Assembly (NCBI RefSeq): GCF_004193175.1
Contig: NZ_SAUH01000001.1
Span: 1,281,501 to 1,345,500, forward strand
Reading direction: 5' to 3'
Length of the DNA stretch: 64,000 nucleotides
Origin: Streptomyces sp. RFCAC02
Lineage (GTDB): Bacteria > Actinomycetota > Actinomycetes > Streptomycetales > Streptomycetaceae
Notes under the pieces: model-generated
Databases searched by the model: none
Told to the model about the DNA's origin: nothing
Seen by the model: the letters and a program-made list of their open reading frames with translations, nothing else
Translations under genes and position numbers: made by a program
Part shown: positions 1-8,147 of the stretch, in pieces
Position numbering within the stretch: position 1 is the stretch's first letter
Layout: each line of letters starts with the position of its first letter

Positions 1-92
1 AACGTAGAGCAGAGGGGACGAGAGCGGCACGACGGGGCGATCCGAGCGATCCCGACAATCAGGACGAACGGCGGCGAACCGTGACGCGCCGG

Positions 93-1190
93 CTACGGGC
101 TGACGCGGGCTGCCACCGGCAGGTGGTCGCTGCCCGTCCCGGGGAGCGTCCAGGACGACACCGGCTCCAGGTCCCGCACGAGGATCTGGTCGATGCGCGC
201 CATGGGGAACGCCGCGGGCCACGAGAAGCCGAACCCGGCGCCCGCCGCGCCCTGGGTGGAGCGCAGCTTCGACGTCAGCGGGGCGAGCGCGCCGTCGTTC
301 ATCGTGCCGTTGAGGTCGCCGGCGACGAGGGCGAGCGGAACCTCCTCCTCGGCGACGGCCCGGCCGAGCAGCTCCGCCGCCTCGTCGCGCTGCCCGGCCG
401 TGAAGCCGGCCCTGAACTGCACCCGGACCGACGGGAGGTGCGCCACGAAGACGGCCACGTCGCCGAAGTCCGTGTCGACGACGGCCCGCATGGCGCGCGG
501 CCAGTCCATCCCGATGTCGACCGGCTCGCCGTCACCCATCGGGTAGCGGCTCCACAGGCCGACCGTGCCCTGCACGGAGTGGTACGGGTAGCCGGCGGCG
601 AGGGCGTCCTCGTACCCGGCGACCGCGTCCGGCGGCACCTCCTGGAGGGCGATGAGGTCGGCGCCGGAGTCGGCGAGCCGCCGGGCGGTGCCCTCGGGGT
701 CGGGGTTGTCCGCGTCCACGTTGTGGCTGACGATCATGAGCGCGCCGCCGGGGCCCGTCTTGTCCACGAGCAGGCCGCCGAAGAGGTTCAGCCAGACGAG
801 GACGGGCAGCAGCACGGCGATGAGGGCGGTGAACGAGCGGCGCAGCAGCGCGCACAGCAGGAGGACGGGCACCGCGAGGCCGAGCCACGGCAGGAACGTC
901 TGGAGGAGGCTGCCGAGATTGCCCAGGCTGTTGGGCACGCGGGAGTGCAGCAGCATCAGGAGCGCGAGGGCGAGGGCGAGCGCGGTGGGCCACAGTCCGC
1001 GGCGCCACCGGCCCGTACGGTCGCCCCAGCCGCCGCGCCCGGACGTCCCCGCGTCGCCGCAGCAGCCGCGCCGCAGCAGCCGGCGCAGCCGTCCGGGGTC
1101 CGCGGCGGTCGCGCCGTCCGTGCCGCCCGGCGCGCCGTCGTCACCCGCGTCCGGGTCGCGCTGTGTGTCCGGGGTCTCCACCCGTGCCAT
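93..1190 (-). CDS. Membrane-anchored endonuclease/exonuclease/phosphatase (EEP) family protein
   Basis: This 365-residue protein has an Arg-rich, low-complexity N-terminus and three closely spaced hydrophobic segments at roughly residues 60-135. A C-terminal EEP domain follows, with the typical sequence SHNVDADNPD, LIALQEVPPDA (metal-binding Glu), VAGDLNGTM (Asp/Asn pair) and GSDHLPVAA (catalytic Asp-His). EEP proteins are Mg-dependent phosphodiesterases acting on nucleic acid, lipid or inositol phosphates. The membrane segments suggest the domain faces outside or lies at the membrane, but the substrate cannot be read from sequence. I chose the ATG at 1190 because GAGGG lies 7 nt upstream; the frame is open further back but has no better ribosome site. 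It is divergent from panB. Confidence 0.88.
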   Translation of the reverse strand: MARVETPDTQRDPDAGDDGAPGGTDGATAADPGRLRRLLRRGCCGDAGTSGRGGWGDRTGRWRRGLWPTALALALALLMLLHSRVPNSLGNLGSLLQTFLPWLGLAVPVLLLCALLRRSFTALIAVLLPVLVWLNLFGGLLVDKTGPGGALMIVSHNVDADNPDPEGTARRLADSGADLIALQEVPPDAVAGYEDALAAGYPYHSVQGTVGLWSRYPMGDGEPVDIGMDWPRAMRAVVDTDFGDVAVFVAHLPSVRVQFRAGFTAGQRDEAAELLGRAVAEEEVPLALVAGDLNGTMNDGALAPLTSKLRSTQGAAGAGFGFSWPAAFPMARIDQILVRDLEPVSSWTLPGTGSDHLPVAARVSP

Positions 1191-1449
1191 CCACTGCCCT
1201 CGCTGACCGTCGCTTCCTCGCCCGGACCGCCCGCGCGCCACGGCCGCGGCGCGGCGCGGGACGGTCACGGGGGTGCACGGGACAACCGTTATATCAGCCG
1301 TACGGAGGCGCGCAGTTGCGCTCCGTGTGCGCCGGCGGCTCCCCCCTGCGCGCGGCCCCCCTTCCGGCGACCGGCCGCCGGTGCGACCATGGAAGACGAT
1401 CCGGGGACGCCGTCTGGCGCTTCGAGACGACAGGAACAGGAGCAGCGTG

Positions 1450-2331
1450 ATGACGCCATCCACGCCTGCGAAGGCGCCGGCCGGTGCGGCCGTGACGCCG
1501 ACGCTCTACGGTGGCCGCGGCAGCCGCCGCGTGACCGTACGGGACATAGCGGCCGCGAAGGCGCGCGGCGAGAAGTGGCCGATGCTGACCGCGTACGACG
1601 CGATGACGGCCTCGGTGTTCGACGAGGCCGGGATCCCGGTCATGCTCGTCGGTGACTCGGCGGGCAACGCCCACCTCGGCTACGACAGCACGGTTCCGGT
1701 GACGCTGGAGCAGATGACGATGCTGTCGGCGGCCGTCGTGCGCGGGACGCGGCGGGCCATGATCGTGGCGGACCTGCCGTTCGGCTCGTACCAGGAGAGC
1801 GCCACGCAGGCGCTGCGCAGCGCGACGCACCTGGTCAAGGAGGCCGGGGTCGGCGCGGTCAAGCTGGAGGGCGGCGAGCGGTCGGCCGACCAGATCCGGC
1901 TGCTGGTCGAGGCCGGCATCCCGGTGATGGCCCATGTCGGGCTGACGCCGCAGTCCGTCCACGCCTTCGGCGGCCATCCGGTCCAGGGGCGGGGCGAGGA
2001 GGCCGCGCAGCAGCTCCTGCGGGACGCGAAGGCGGTGCAGGACGCGGGCGCGTTCGCCGTGGTCCTGGAACTGGTGACGGCGCCGCTCGCGGCCGAGGTC
2101 ACGCGCAGCCTGCACATCCCGACGGTGGGCATCGGCGCGGGTCCCGACTGCGACGCGCAGGTCCTGGTGTGGACGGACATGGCCGGCATGACGGACTGGC
2201 CCGGCGGGCGCACGCCCCGGTTCGTGAAGCAGTTCGCGCAGTTGCGGACGGCGCTCGGCGACGCGGCGCGGTCCTACGCGGAGGAGGTCGTCGGCGGGAC
2301 GTACCCGGCCGATGAGCACAGCTTCCGCTGA
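1450..2331 (+). CDS. panB: 3-methyl-2-oxobutanoate hydroxymethyltransferase
   Basis: PanB (ketopantoate hydroxymethyltransferase) transfers a hydroxymethyl group from 5,10-methylene-THF to 2-oxoisovalerate, the first committed step to pantothenate and CoA. The 293 residues match the family size. The family core is visible: [17 protein letters not shown], the metal/substrate motif [21 protein letters not shown], and [15 protein letters not shown]. The start is the ATG at 1450, 7 nt after AGGAG (1438-1442); the GTG just before it is only 4 nt from the same site. No panC or panD lies beside it. The gene ends at a strong hairpin shared with the convergent small membrane protein. Confidence 0.97.
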   Translation: MTPSTPAKAPAGAAVTPTLYGGRGSRRVTVRDIAAAKARGEKWPMLTAYDAMTASVFDEAGIPVMLVGDSAGNAHLGYDSTVPVTLEQMTMLSAAVVRGTRRAMIVADLPFGSYQESATQALRSATHLVKEAGVGAVKLEGGERSADQIRLLVEAGIPVMAHVGLTPQSVHAFGGHPVQGRGEEAAQQLLRDAKAVQDAGAFAVVLELVTAPLAAEVTRSLHIPTVGIGAGPDCDAQVLVWTDMAGMTDWPGGRTPRFVKQFAQLRTALGDAARSYAEEVVGGTYPADEHSFR

Positions 2332-2340
2332 TCCCGGCGC

Positions 2341-2372
2341 GCCCGCCCGGTCCCTCCGGGGGCCGGGCGGGC
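2341..2372. terminator. Bidirectional hairpin between panB and the convergent small gene
   Basis: A perfect 10-bp inverted repeat, GCCCGCCCGG (2341-2350) and CCGGGCGGGC (2363-2372), with a 12-nt loop lies between two convergent stop codons. There is no T-tract, as is usual for actinobacterial terminators. Confidence 0.7.
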
Positions 2373-2389
2373 GTCCGCGCGCTGGGGTG

Positions 2390-2626
2390 TCAGGGCGCCG
2401 GGGTGCGGGCCTTGGAGCGGCGCAGGTAGTACCAGCCCATGTTCGACGCGAGGCCGGCCATCAGGATCCAGCAGACGAGGCCGATCCAGTTCCCCCGGAC
2501 GAGGGACAGGACCGCCGCCGCGACCGTCGCCACGCACACGAGCAGGGCGTAGCGGGCGAGGTTGCGTGCCCGCCGGGCCTCGGCGGTGGCGCCGGCGGTC
2601 GTGGGGCGTGCGGTCACGGGCGGCAT
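2390..2626 (-). CDS. Small two-helix membrane protein, function unknown
   Basis: A 78-residue hypothetical protein. After a short Ala/Arg-rich N-terminus it has two hydrophobic helices (about residues 26-43 and 47-64), the second rich in aromatics (GLVCWILMAGLASNMGWYY), and a basic tail ending SKARTPAP. No catalytic motif is visible. Its ATG lies 17 nt beyond the stop codon of the upstream F420:NADP oxidoreductase gene, so the two are probably co-transcribed leftward and end at the hairpin at 2341-2372. The function is not known to me. Confidence 0.75.
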   Translation of the reverse strand: MPPVTARPTTAGATAEARRARNLARYALLVCVATVAAAVLSLVRGNWIGLVCWILMAGLASNMGWYYLRRSKARTPAP

Positions 2627-2643
2627 GGGGTGGCTCCCGGTGG

Positions 2644-3390
2644 CTAGAGATCGGTGACGCGCAGGCCGGCGTGGGCCTTGTAGCGCCGGTTGGTGGAGAT
2701 GAGGTTCGCGACGAGCGCCTCGACCTGGTGGGCGTTGCGGAGGCGGCCCGCGTAGATCCCGCGCATGCCCTCGATGCGGCCGGCCAGCGCCTGCACGATC
2801 TCGCAGTCGGCCCGGCGGTCGCCGAGGACGAGGACGTCGGTGTCGATGGCGCCGACGGACGGGTCGCGCAGCAGGACGGCCGACAGGTGGTGGAACGCGG
2901 CGGTGACGCGGGAGTCCGGCAGGATCGCGGCGGCCTGCTGGGCGGCGCTGCCCTCCTCGGGGACGAGCGCGTAGGCGCCGTGCTTGTCGAAGCCGAGCGG
3001 GTTGACGCAGTCCACGACGAGCTTGCCCGCGAGGTCACCGCGCAGGCCCTCCAGGGTGGCGCGGTGGCCGTCCCAGGGCACGGCGACGATCACGACGTCG
3101 CTCGCGCGGGCGCAGGCGGCGTTGTCCGCGCCGGTGACCTCGCCTGCGGCCGCGGTGTCCGGGGCGCCGGGCGCCGCGAGGTCGGCGGTGATCTCCTCGG
3201 CGGCCGCGGTGGCGCGCTCCGCCGTGCGGGAGCCGATGACGACGCGCTGGCCGACGCGGGCGAACCGGTGCGCGAGGCCGCGGCCCTGGTCGCCGGTGCC
3301 GCCGAGGACACCGACGACGAGGTCGGAGACGTCCGGCAGGTCCCAGGGATCTTTCGGCGGCGCCTTCGGCGCGGGCGGGGTGTCGCTCAT
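2644..3390 (-). CDS. npdG: F420-dependent NADP oxidoreductase (NADPH:F420 reductase)
   Basis: A 248-residue protein with an N-terminal Rossmann signature (VVGVLGGTGDQGRGLAHRFA, about residues 25-45) followed by VVIGSRTAERA, where Ser-Arg fits the NADP 2'-phosphate pocket. ADNAACARASDVVIVAVPWDG, VDCVNPLG and FHHLSA are typical of the Fno/NpdG family. The enzyme moves hydride between NADPH and coenzyme F420, supplying F420H2 to the many F420 enzymes of actinomycetes. I chose the ATG at 3390: GGGAGG touches the upstream ATG at 3399 with no spacing, but lies 9 nt from 3390, a normal distance. The assignment rests on motifs; related oxidoreductases share the fold. Confidence 0.9.
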   Translation of the reverse strand: MSDTPPAPKAPPKDPWDLPDVSDLVVGVLGGTGDQGRGLAHRFARVGQRVVIGSRTAERATAAAEEITADLAAPGAPDTAAAGEVTGADNAACARASDVVIVAVPWDGHRATLEGLRGDLAGKLVVDCVNPLGFDKHGAYALVPEEGSAAQQAAAILPDSRVTAAFHHLSAVLLRDPSVGAIDTDVLVLGDRRADCEIVQALAGRIEGMRGIYAGRLRNAHQVEALVANLISTNRRYKAHAGLRVTDL

Positions 3391-3433
3391 GGCGGCCATC
3401 CTCCCACCCGGCGCCGGCGTCGGGCCGGGAGGG

Positions 3434-3700
3434 TCACCCGTCCGTTTCGTCCCCGCCGCCGTCGCCGTCGCGCCGGGCGGGACGGTCGTTCCAGCGGGGG
3501 TCGGTGCGCCACGCCTCGTCGCGGGCGCGGGCGGTGTCCACCGCGTGCTGCGCCTCCTCCCGGGTCGGGTAGGGGCCGAGGCGGTCCTTGGCCGGGCAGT
3601 CCGGGCCTTCCTCGACCGCGCGGTGCTTCAGGCAGTAGAACCACTCGCCGGGCCGGCCGGTGGTCCGGTGGGAGAAGAGCCGTCCGAAGTTGGGAGTCAT
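3434..3700 (-). CDS. Small soluble protein, possibly SPOR-like, function unknown
   Basis: An 88-residue protein starting MTPNFGRLFSHRTTGRPGEW. It contains FYCLKH, DCPAKDRLGPYPTREEA and a charged C-terminus of Arg, Asp and Gly. The pattern 'GPYPTREEAQHAV' resembles the core of SPOR-like repeats, where a Gly-Pro-[FY] turn is followed by an Ala-rich helix, but this is weak. The frame is open further upstream, yet that stretch overlaps the leaderless start of the divergent methionine aminopeptidase gene. I therefore use the ATG at 3700, which has AGGA 7 nt upstream. Two Cys residues could bind metal. Function unknown. Confidence 0.7.
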   Translation of the reverse strand: MTPNFGRLFSHRTTGRPGEWFYCLKHRAVEEGPDCPAKDRLGPYPTREEAQHAVDTARARDEAWRTDPRWNDRPARRDGDGGGDETDG

Positions 3701-3731
3701 CTCCTCATCCTGCCCCGATCCCCGCCTCCCG

Positions 3732-3737
3732 TAGACT
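3732..3737 (+). promoter_or_regulatory. -10 box of a leaderless promoter for map
   Basis: TAGACT ends 6 nt before the ATG at 3744 and there is no Shine-Dalgarno sequence, so transcription should start at or next to the start codon. Confidence 0.6.
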
Positions 3738-3743
3738 TTTCGC

Positions 3744-4610
3744 ATGTCTGGCCAGTCACTCCTCACCCCCGGCACGATCTCCCCGCGGCGTTCCGTCCCC
3801 TCGGCCATCCCCCGGCCGGAGTACGTCGGGCGGCCCGCGCCGGCCCGCTACACCGGGCCGCACGTCCAGGACGCGGAGACGGTGGAGCGGATGCGGGTCG
3901 CCGGGCGGATCGCGGCCCGGGCGATGGCCGAGGCCGCGGCGCGCATCGCGCCGGGCGTGACGACGGACGAGCTGGACGCGGTCGCGCACGCCTATCTGTG
4001 CGACCACGGCGCGTACCCCTCGACCCTGGGCTACCGGGGATTCCCCAAGTCTCTGTGCACCTCGGTGAACGAGGTCATCTGCCACGGCATCCCCGACTCG
4101 ACGGTGCTGCGCGCCGGCGACATCGTGAACCTGGACGTGACCGCCTTCGTCGGCGGCGTCCACGGCGACACCAACGCCACCTACCTCGTGGGCGGCGAGG
4201 ACGCGGTGGACGAGGAGTCGCGGCTGCTGGTGGAGCGGACCCGCGAGTCGCTGGACCGGGCGATCAAGGCGGTGCGCCCCGGCCGGCGCGTGAACGTGAT
4301 CGGCCGCGTCATCGAGTCGTACGCGAAGCGCTTCGGCTACGGCGTGGTGCGCGACTTCACCGGGCACGGCGTCCACACCGCGTTCCACTCCGGGCTGATC
4401 ATCCCCCATTACGACGATCCGAACGCGACGCTGGAACTGGAGCCCGGCATGACGTTCACGATCGAGCCGATGCTCACCCTCGGCACGCACGAGTGGGAGA
4501 TGTGGGACGACAACTGGACGGTCGTCACGCGCGACCTGCGGCGCACCGCCCAGTTCGAACACACGCTCGTCGTGACGGACGGCGGCGCCGAGATCCTGAC
4601 GCTGCCCTGA
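3744..4610 (+). CDS. map: Type I methionine aminopeptidase
   Basis: Removes the initiator Met from nascent proteins. The 288 residues include a 40-residue N-terminal extension with the [20 protein letters not shown] SH3-binding-like segment found in actinobacterial MetAP1c. All five metal ligands are visible: Asp and Asp in [19 protein letters not shown], His in [11 protein letters not shown], Glu in FTIEPML and Glu in QFEHTLVV. Genomes in this group often carry two or three map paralogues, and this one is not in the ribosomal cluster. Its start follows a TAGACT box by 6 nt without a ribosome site, so translation is probably leaderless. Confidence 0.96.
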   Translation: MSGQSLLTPGTISPRRSVPSAIPRPEYVGRPAPARYTGPHVQDAETVERMRVAGRIAARAMAEAAARIAPGVTTDELDAVAHAYLCDHGAYPSTLGYRGFPKSLCTSVNEVICHGIPDSTVLRAGDIVNLDVTAFVGGVHGDTNATYLVGGEDAVDEESRLLVERTRESLDRAIKAVRPGRRVNVIGRVIESYAKRFGYGVVRDFTGHGVHTAFHSGLIIPHYDDPNATLELEPGMTFTIEPMLTLGTHEWEMWDDNWTVVTRDLRRTAQFEHTLVVTDGGAEILTLP

Positions 4611-4664
4611 GCCGCCCGGGACACTGACGGCGTTCCGGTGACTTTTTCACGATAAGCGCGTTTT

Positions 4665-4731
4665 CTCCTTGGGTGTGCTGTGCGGGCGCGGGAGGCTGAT
4701 GCCCTGTTCCGCGCGCCATCCACCCAAGGAG
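4665..4731 (+). promoter_or_regulatory. Inverted-repeat leader that can mask the ribosome site of the sugar-binding protein gene
   Basis: CTCCTTGGGTG (4665-4675) is a perfect 11-bp complement of CACCCAAGGAG (4721-4731). Inside it GGCGCG can pair with CGCGCC (just left of 4721). Folding would bury AAGGAG, the strongest Shine-Dalgarno sequence before the mature start. An in-frame ATG with GGAGG (4699) lies in the loop. Confidence 0.5.
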
Positions 4732-6054
4732 TACGTCCTGGGCACGTCCAACCGCAGAGCACGGGCCACGGTGTTCTGTGTCATCACGGTCCTGCTGGCA
4801 TCGGCCTGCGGCGGCTCGGGTGATGGCTCGGCGGCGGTCGAGCCCCGGGCGGTCGGCCCCGCGAAGGGTTCCATCACCTGGTACGCGATCAACTTCGGCC
4901 CCGAGGGGCTGCCGCAGAAGCTGATCGACGCGTTCGAGGAGAAACACCCGGACATCACCGTCACCTACCAGCCCGCGCCCAACAACACCGACACCATGCG
5001 GGCGACGCTGACCACCGAGATCTCCGGCGGCTCCGGCGCCGTGGACGTCTACAACGGCGACCTCGTGTGGCCCGCGCAGTTCGGTGACGCGACCCTCGCC
5101 CTGCCGCTGGACGAGCACCTGCCGGACGGCTACTGGGACCGGTTCGAGGAGGAACGCTCCCGCACCACGGAGTACGAGGGGGAGCACGTCGCCGTCCCCT
5201 TCTACAGCGACTCCGGCTTCCTCTACTACCGTAAGGACCTGCTGGAGAAGCACGACCTGCCGGTGCCGAAGACCTGGGAGGACCTCGCCGAGACGGCGGC
5301 GAAGCTCCAGGACAGCGGGGACGTGCGCTACGGCTACGTCGGCCAGTGGGCCAACTACGAGGGCCTCACCGTCAACTGGAGCGAGCTGTCGGCCGCCGGC
5401 GGCGGGCGCAGCGTGTCGGCGGACGGGCAGCGGCCCGCCATCGACTCGCCGGAGAACGAGCGGGTCCTGTCGTTCATGCGCGGCATGATCGAGGACGGTG
5501 TGGCGCCCCCGGCGACCACCAGCTTCCAGGAGCAGCAGTCGCTCCAGACGTTCCTTGAGGGCGACGCCGCGTTCCACCGGAACTGGGCGCACGGCTGGGG
5601 CGAGTCGAACAACCCGGAGACCTCGCACATCGTGGGCAAGGTCGGCCTGTCGCCGCTGCCGGCGTTCGAGGGCGAGGACGGCCCGGGGCCGTCCGGGGCC
5701 GGCGGCTGGAACCTCATGGTGAACCCCCACAGCGAGGCCCTCGGCGCGTCCCTGGCGTTCGTCGAGTGGATGACCGGTCCCGAGGCCCAGCGCATCCTCG
5801 CCGAGAACACCGTGATCCCCGCCCTCAGCGAGGTGCTGCACGACAAGGACCTCCAGCGCGACAACCCCGCGCTCGCCGCCGCCGCCGACGTGCCGGTCGT
5901 CTCCCGCCCCGCGGACACGCCCCGCTACCCGCAGATCAGCCGCGGCATCTACACGCACCTCAACGCCGCGCTCGCCGGGTCCGCCACCCCGAAGGACGCC
6001 CTGCGGGCCGCGGCGGACGACATCGGACGAGCACTGGACGGCCGGGCGCTGTGA
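4699..6054 (+). CDS. Sugar ABC transporter substrate-binding lipoprotein
   Basis: An extracellular family 1 solute-binding lipoprotein. The signal peptide runs TSNRRARATVFCVITVLLASAC, with the Cys of ASAC as the lipid-attachment site. The mature part begins with a Ser/Gly/Asp-rich linker and then shows the family pattern: SITWYAINFGPEGLPQKLID, FEEKHPDITVTYQP, VDVYNGDLVWPAQFG and VPFYSDSGFLYYRKDLLEK. It should deliver an alpha-glucoside or maltose-like sugar to the two permeases that follow. Start choice is uncertain: ATG 4699 (GGAGG only 3 nt away), or the rare CTG at 4738 placed 6 nt after AAGGAG, which would give the best signal peptide. No ATPase gene is present; streptomycetes often share one (MsiK). 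Confidence 0.9.
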   Translation: MPCSARHPPKEYVLGTSNRRARATVFCVITVLLASACGGSGDGSAAVEPRAVGPAKGSITWYAINFGPEGLPQKLIDAFEEKHPDITVTYQPAPNNTDTMRATLTTEISGGSGAVDVYNGDLVWPAQFGDATLALPLDEHLPDGYWDRFEEERSRTTEYEGEHVAVPFYSDSGFLYYRKDLLEKHDLPVPKTWEDLAETAAKLQDSGDVRYGYVGQWANYEGLTVNWSELSAAGGGRSVSADGQRPAIDSPENERVLSFMRGMIEDGVAPPATTSFQEQQSLQTFLEGDAAFHRNWAHGWGESNNPETSHIVGKVGLSPLPAFEGEDGPGPSGAGGWNLMVNPHSEALGASLAFVEWMTGPEAQRILAENTVIPALSEVLHDKDLQRDNPALAAAADVPVVSRPADTPRYPQISRGIYTHLNAALAGSATPKDALRAAADDIGRALDGRAL

Positions 6055-6109
6055 CCACCACCGGCCGGGCGGTCGCCCGCGGGCGGCGCCCCGGAGACGA
6101 GGAGACCCC

Positions 6110-7186
6110 GTGAGCGACGACCTCCCCGAGGGCGCACCCCCGGCCGGCGGGCCACCGCCCGACGACGCCGGGACGCCGTCGTACGTGCCGCGCGGCGACA
6201 CGGCGGGCGGCGTGCGCGGCAGCACCGCCGCCACGGCCGCCCCGCCCGGCGGCGAGGGCGGCCGGCTCCGGCGCGCGGGCCGGCACCAGTCGCTGCTGGA
6301 GCGCCGCTTCGCCCGGATGGGCTGGTTCTTCGCCGCCCCGGCGCTCGTGGTCGTGCTCGCGGTGACGCTGTTCCCCATCGGGTTCTCCGTCGCGATGAGC
6401 CTGAGCGACGTGACGGTCTCGTCGAACGGCTTCCACCTGTCCGGCGTGACCACCGACAACTACACGCTGCTCCTCGGGTCGGCGCGCTGGCAGCACGCAC
6501 TGGCGTTCACGGTGCTGTACACGGTCGGCACGGTGGTGGCCGAGCTGGTCCTCGGGACGCTCATCGCGCTCGTCCTCGAACGCCTCTCCGGCAGCCGCGG
6601 CTGGATGATGGCGCTGCTGCTCCTGCCCTGGGCCATGATCACGGTCGTGTCCGCGCAGCTGTGGGCGTACATGTACAACGGCGTCTACGGCGTCCTGACC
6701 GCCGTCTCCGAGGGACTGACGGGCGAGGCGCGGCAGTTCCTCGGCACGCCGGGTCCCGCCATCCTGTCGATGGCCGCGGCCGACGTGTGGAAGACGACGC
6801 CGTTCGTGGCGATCATCGTGCTCGCCGGCCTCATGATGCTGCCGAAGGACGTCGTGGAGGCGGCCAAGGTGGACGGCGCGGGGGCCTGGACGGCGTTCTG
6901 GCGGGTGCGGCTGCCGCTGCTGCGGCCTGCGCTCGTGATCGCGGTGCTGTTCCGCATCCTCCAGGCGTTCGGGATCTTCGACCTGCCGTTCGTCCTGACC
7001 GGCGGCGGCCCGGGCAACGCCACCGAGTCACTGGCGCTGCTGGGCTGGCAGGTCATGTTCACCAACCTCGACTTCGGCCCCGGCGCGGCCGTCGCGGCGA
7101 GCACGGCCGGCCTGGTCCTGGTGGGGTGCCTGCTGTTCCTCAGGGCGTTCAAGGCCCGGGTGGGCGACGAGGAGAGCACCGCGTGA
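6110..7186 (+). CDS. Sugar ABC transporter permease (MalF-type)
   Basis: A 358-residue inner-membrane permease. A 65-residue Pro/Gly-rich cytoplasmic N-terminus precedes about six transmembrane helices starting at GWFFAAPALVVVLAVTLFP. The EAA loop that docks the ATPase is VVEAAKVDGAGAWTAFWRVRLPLLRPAL, with the conserved EAA-x3-G arrangement. It forms a heterodimer with the next gene product for import of the sugar caught by the binding lipoprotein. It starts at GTG 6110 with GAGGAG upstream, 55 nt after the preceding gene, and is clearly in the same operon. Confidence 0.93.
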   Translation: MSDDLPEGAPPAGGPPPDDAGTPSYVPRGDTAGGVRGSTAATAAPPGGEGGRLRRAGRHQSLLERRFARMGWFFAAPALVVVLAVTLFPIGFSVAMSLSDVTVSSNGFHLSGVTTDNYTLLLGSARWQHALAFTVLYTVGTVVAELVLGTLIALVLERLSGSRGWMMALLLLPWAMITVVSAQLWAYMYNGVYGVLTAVSEGLTGEARQFLGTPGPAILSMAAADVWKTTPFVAIIVLAGLMMLPKDVVEAAKVDGAGAWTAFWRVRLPLLRPALVIAVLFRILQAFGIFDLPFVLTGGGPGNATESLALLGWQVMFTNLDFGPGAAVAASTAGLVLVGCLLFLRAFKARVGDEESTA

Positions 7187-7246
7187 CCGCGCCGCCGCCC
7201 CCGTACCGCGTGCCCACCTGCTCCCCCACGTGAAGGGACTCACACC

Positions 7247-8089
7247 ATGGCGTCGCACGAGCCACGTTTCCGGGTGCGCTTCACCTGGGTCCACGGCGCC
7301 GCGCTGCTCATCGCCGCGTTCGTCGCCGCGCCGCTGTACTGGATGGCGGTCAGCTCCCTCAAGCCGCAGGACGAGATCGGCGCGAACCCGCCGACCGTGT
7401 GGCCCGACCACGCGACGCTCGCGAACTACCGGGACGCGTTCGTCGAGAACAACTTCGGCGTCTACCTGCTGAACTCCGCCGTCGTCTCCGTCACCGCGAC
7501 GATCCTGGTGCTGGGCCTCAGCACCTTCGCCGGCTACGCGCTGGCACGCCTGCCCCTGCGCGGCAAGGCGCCGGTCATGATCTCGCTGCTGATGATCTCG
7601 CTGTTCCCCACGATCGCGCTGGCGGCGCCCCTTTTCCTGCTGATGCGCGATCTGGGCTGGCTCAACAGCTACCAGGGCCTGATCATCGTGTACGCGGCGC
7701 TGAACGTGCCGTTCGCCGTCTGGATCCTGCGGAACTTCTTCCTCGGGATCCCGAAGGAGATGGAGGAGGTCGCATGGGTGGACGGCGCGTCGCCGCTGCG
7801 CACCGTGCTGACCATCATCATCCCGCAGGCGGCGCCCGGCGTGTTCACGGCGGCGATCTTCACCTTCACCGCGTGCTGGACGGAGTTCCTCATCGCGCTG
7901 ACCCTGAACACGGCCGACCGTTTCCGGACGATGCCGGTGGGACTCGCGCTGTTCGGCAGCCAGTTCACCGTGCCGTACGGGACGATCTTCGCGGCGGCCA
8001 CGGTCTCGGTCCTGCCGATCGCCCTGCTGGTGCTGGTGTTCCGCCGCGCCGTGGTGTCGGGGCTGACGTCGGGCGCCGTGAAGGGCTGA
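7247..8089 (+). CDS. Sugar ABC transporter permease (MalG-type)
   Basis: The second permease subunit, 280 residues and six predicted helices. It begins RFRVRFTWVHGAALLIAAFVAAP. The ATPase-docking loop reads MEEVAWVDGASPLRTVLTIIIP, matching the EAA signature, and the C-terminus shows FTACWTEFLIALTL, typical of the CUT1 sugar transporters. It lies 60 nt after the MalF-type gene and 58 nt before the GH13 gene, so the four genes likely form one transport and hydrolysis operon. The exact sugar cannot be read from the permeases. Confidence 0.93.
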   Translation: MASHEPRFRVRFTWVHGAALLIAAFVAAPLYWMAVSSLKPQDEIGANPPTVWPDHATLANYRDAFVENNFGVYLLNSAVVSVTATILVLGLSTFAGYALARLPLRGKAPVMISLLMISLFPTIALAAPLFLLMRDLGWLNSYQGLIIVYAALNVPFAVWILRNFFLGIPKEMEEVAWVDGASPLRTVLTIIIPQAAPGVFTAAIFTFTACWTEFLIALTLNTADRFRTMPVGLALFGSQFTVPYGTIFAAATVSVLPIALLVLVFRRAVVSGLTSGAVKG

Positions 8090-8147
8090 CCGCCGCACCG
8101 CCGCCGCACCGCAGCCCCGCCCGCACCGGCCCCGAGAGAGGTTCGCC

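Noticed and set aside
4669..4698. ATG at 4669 as start of the sugar-binding lipoprotein
   Set aside because: It lies inside the left arm of the inverted repeat and no ribosome site precedes it.
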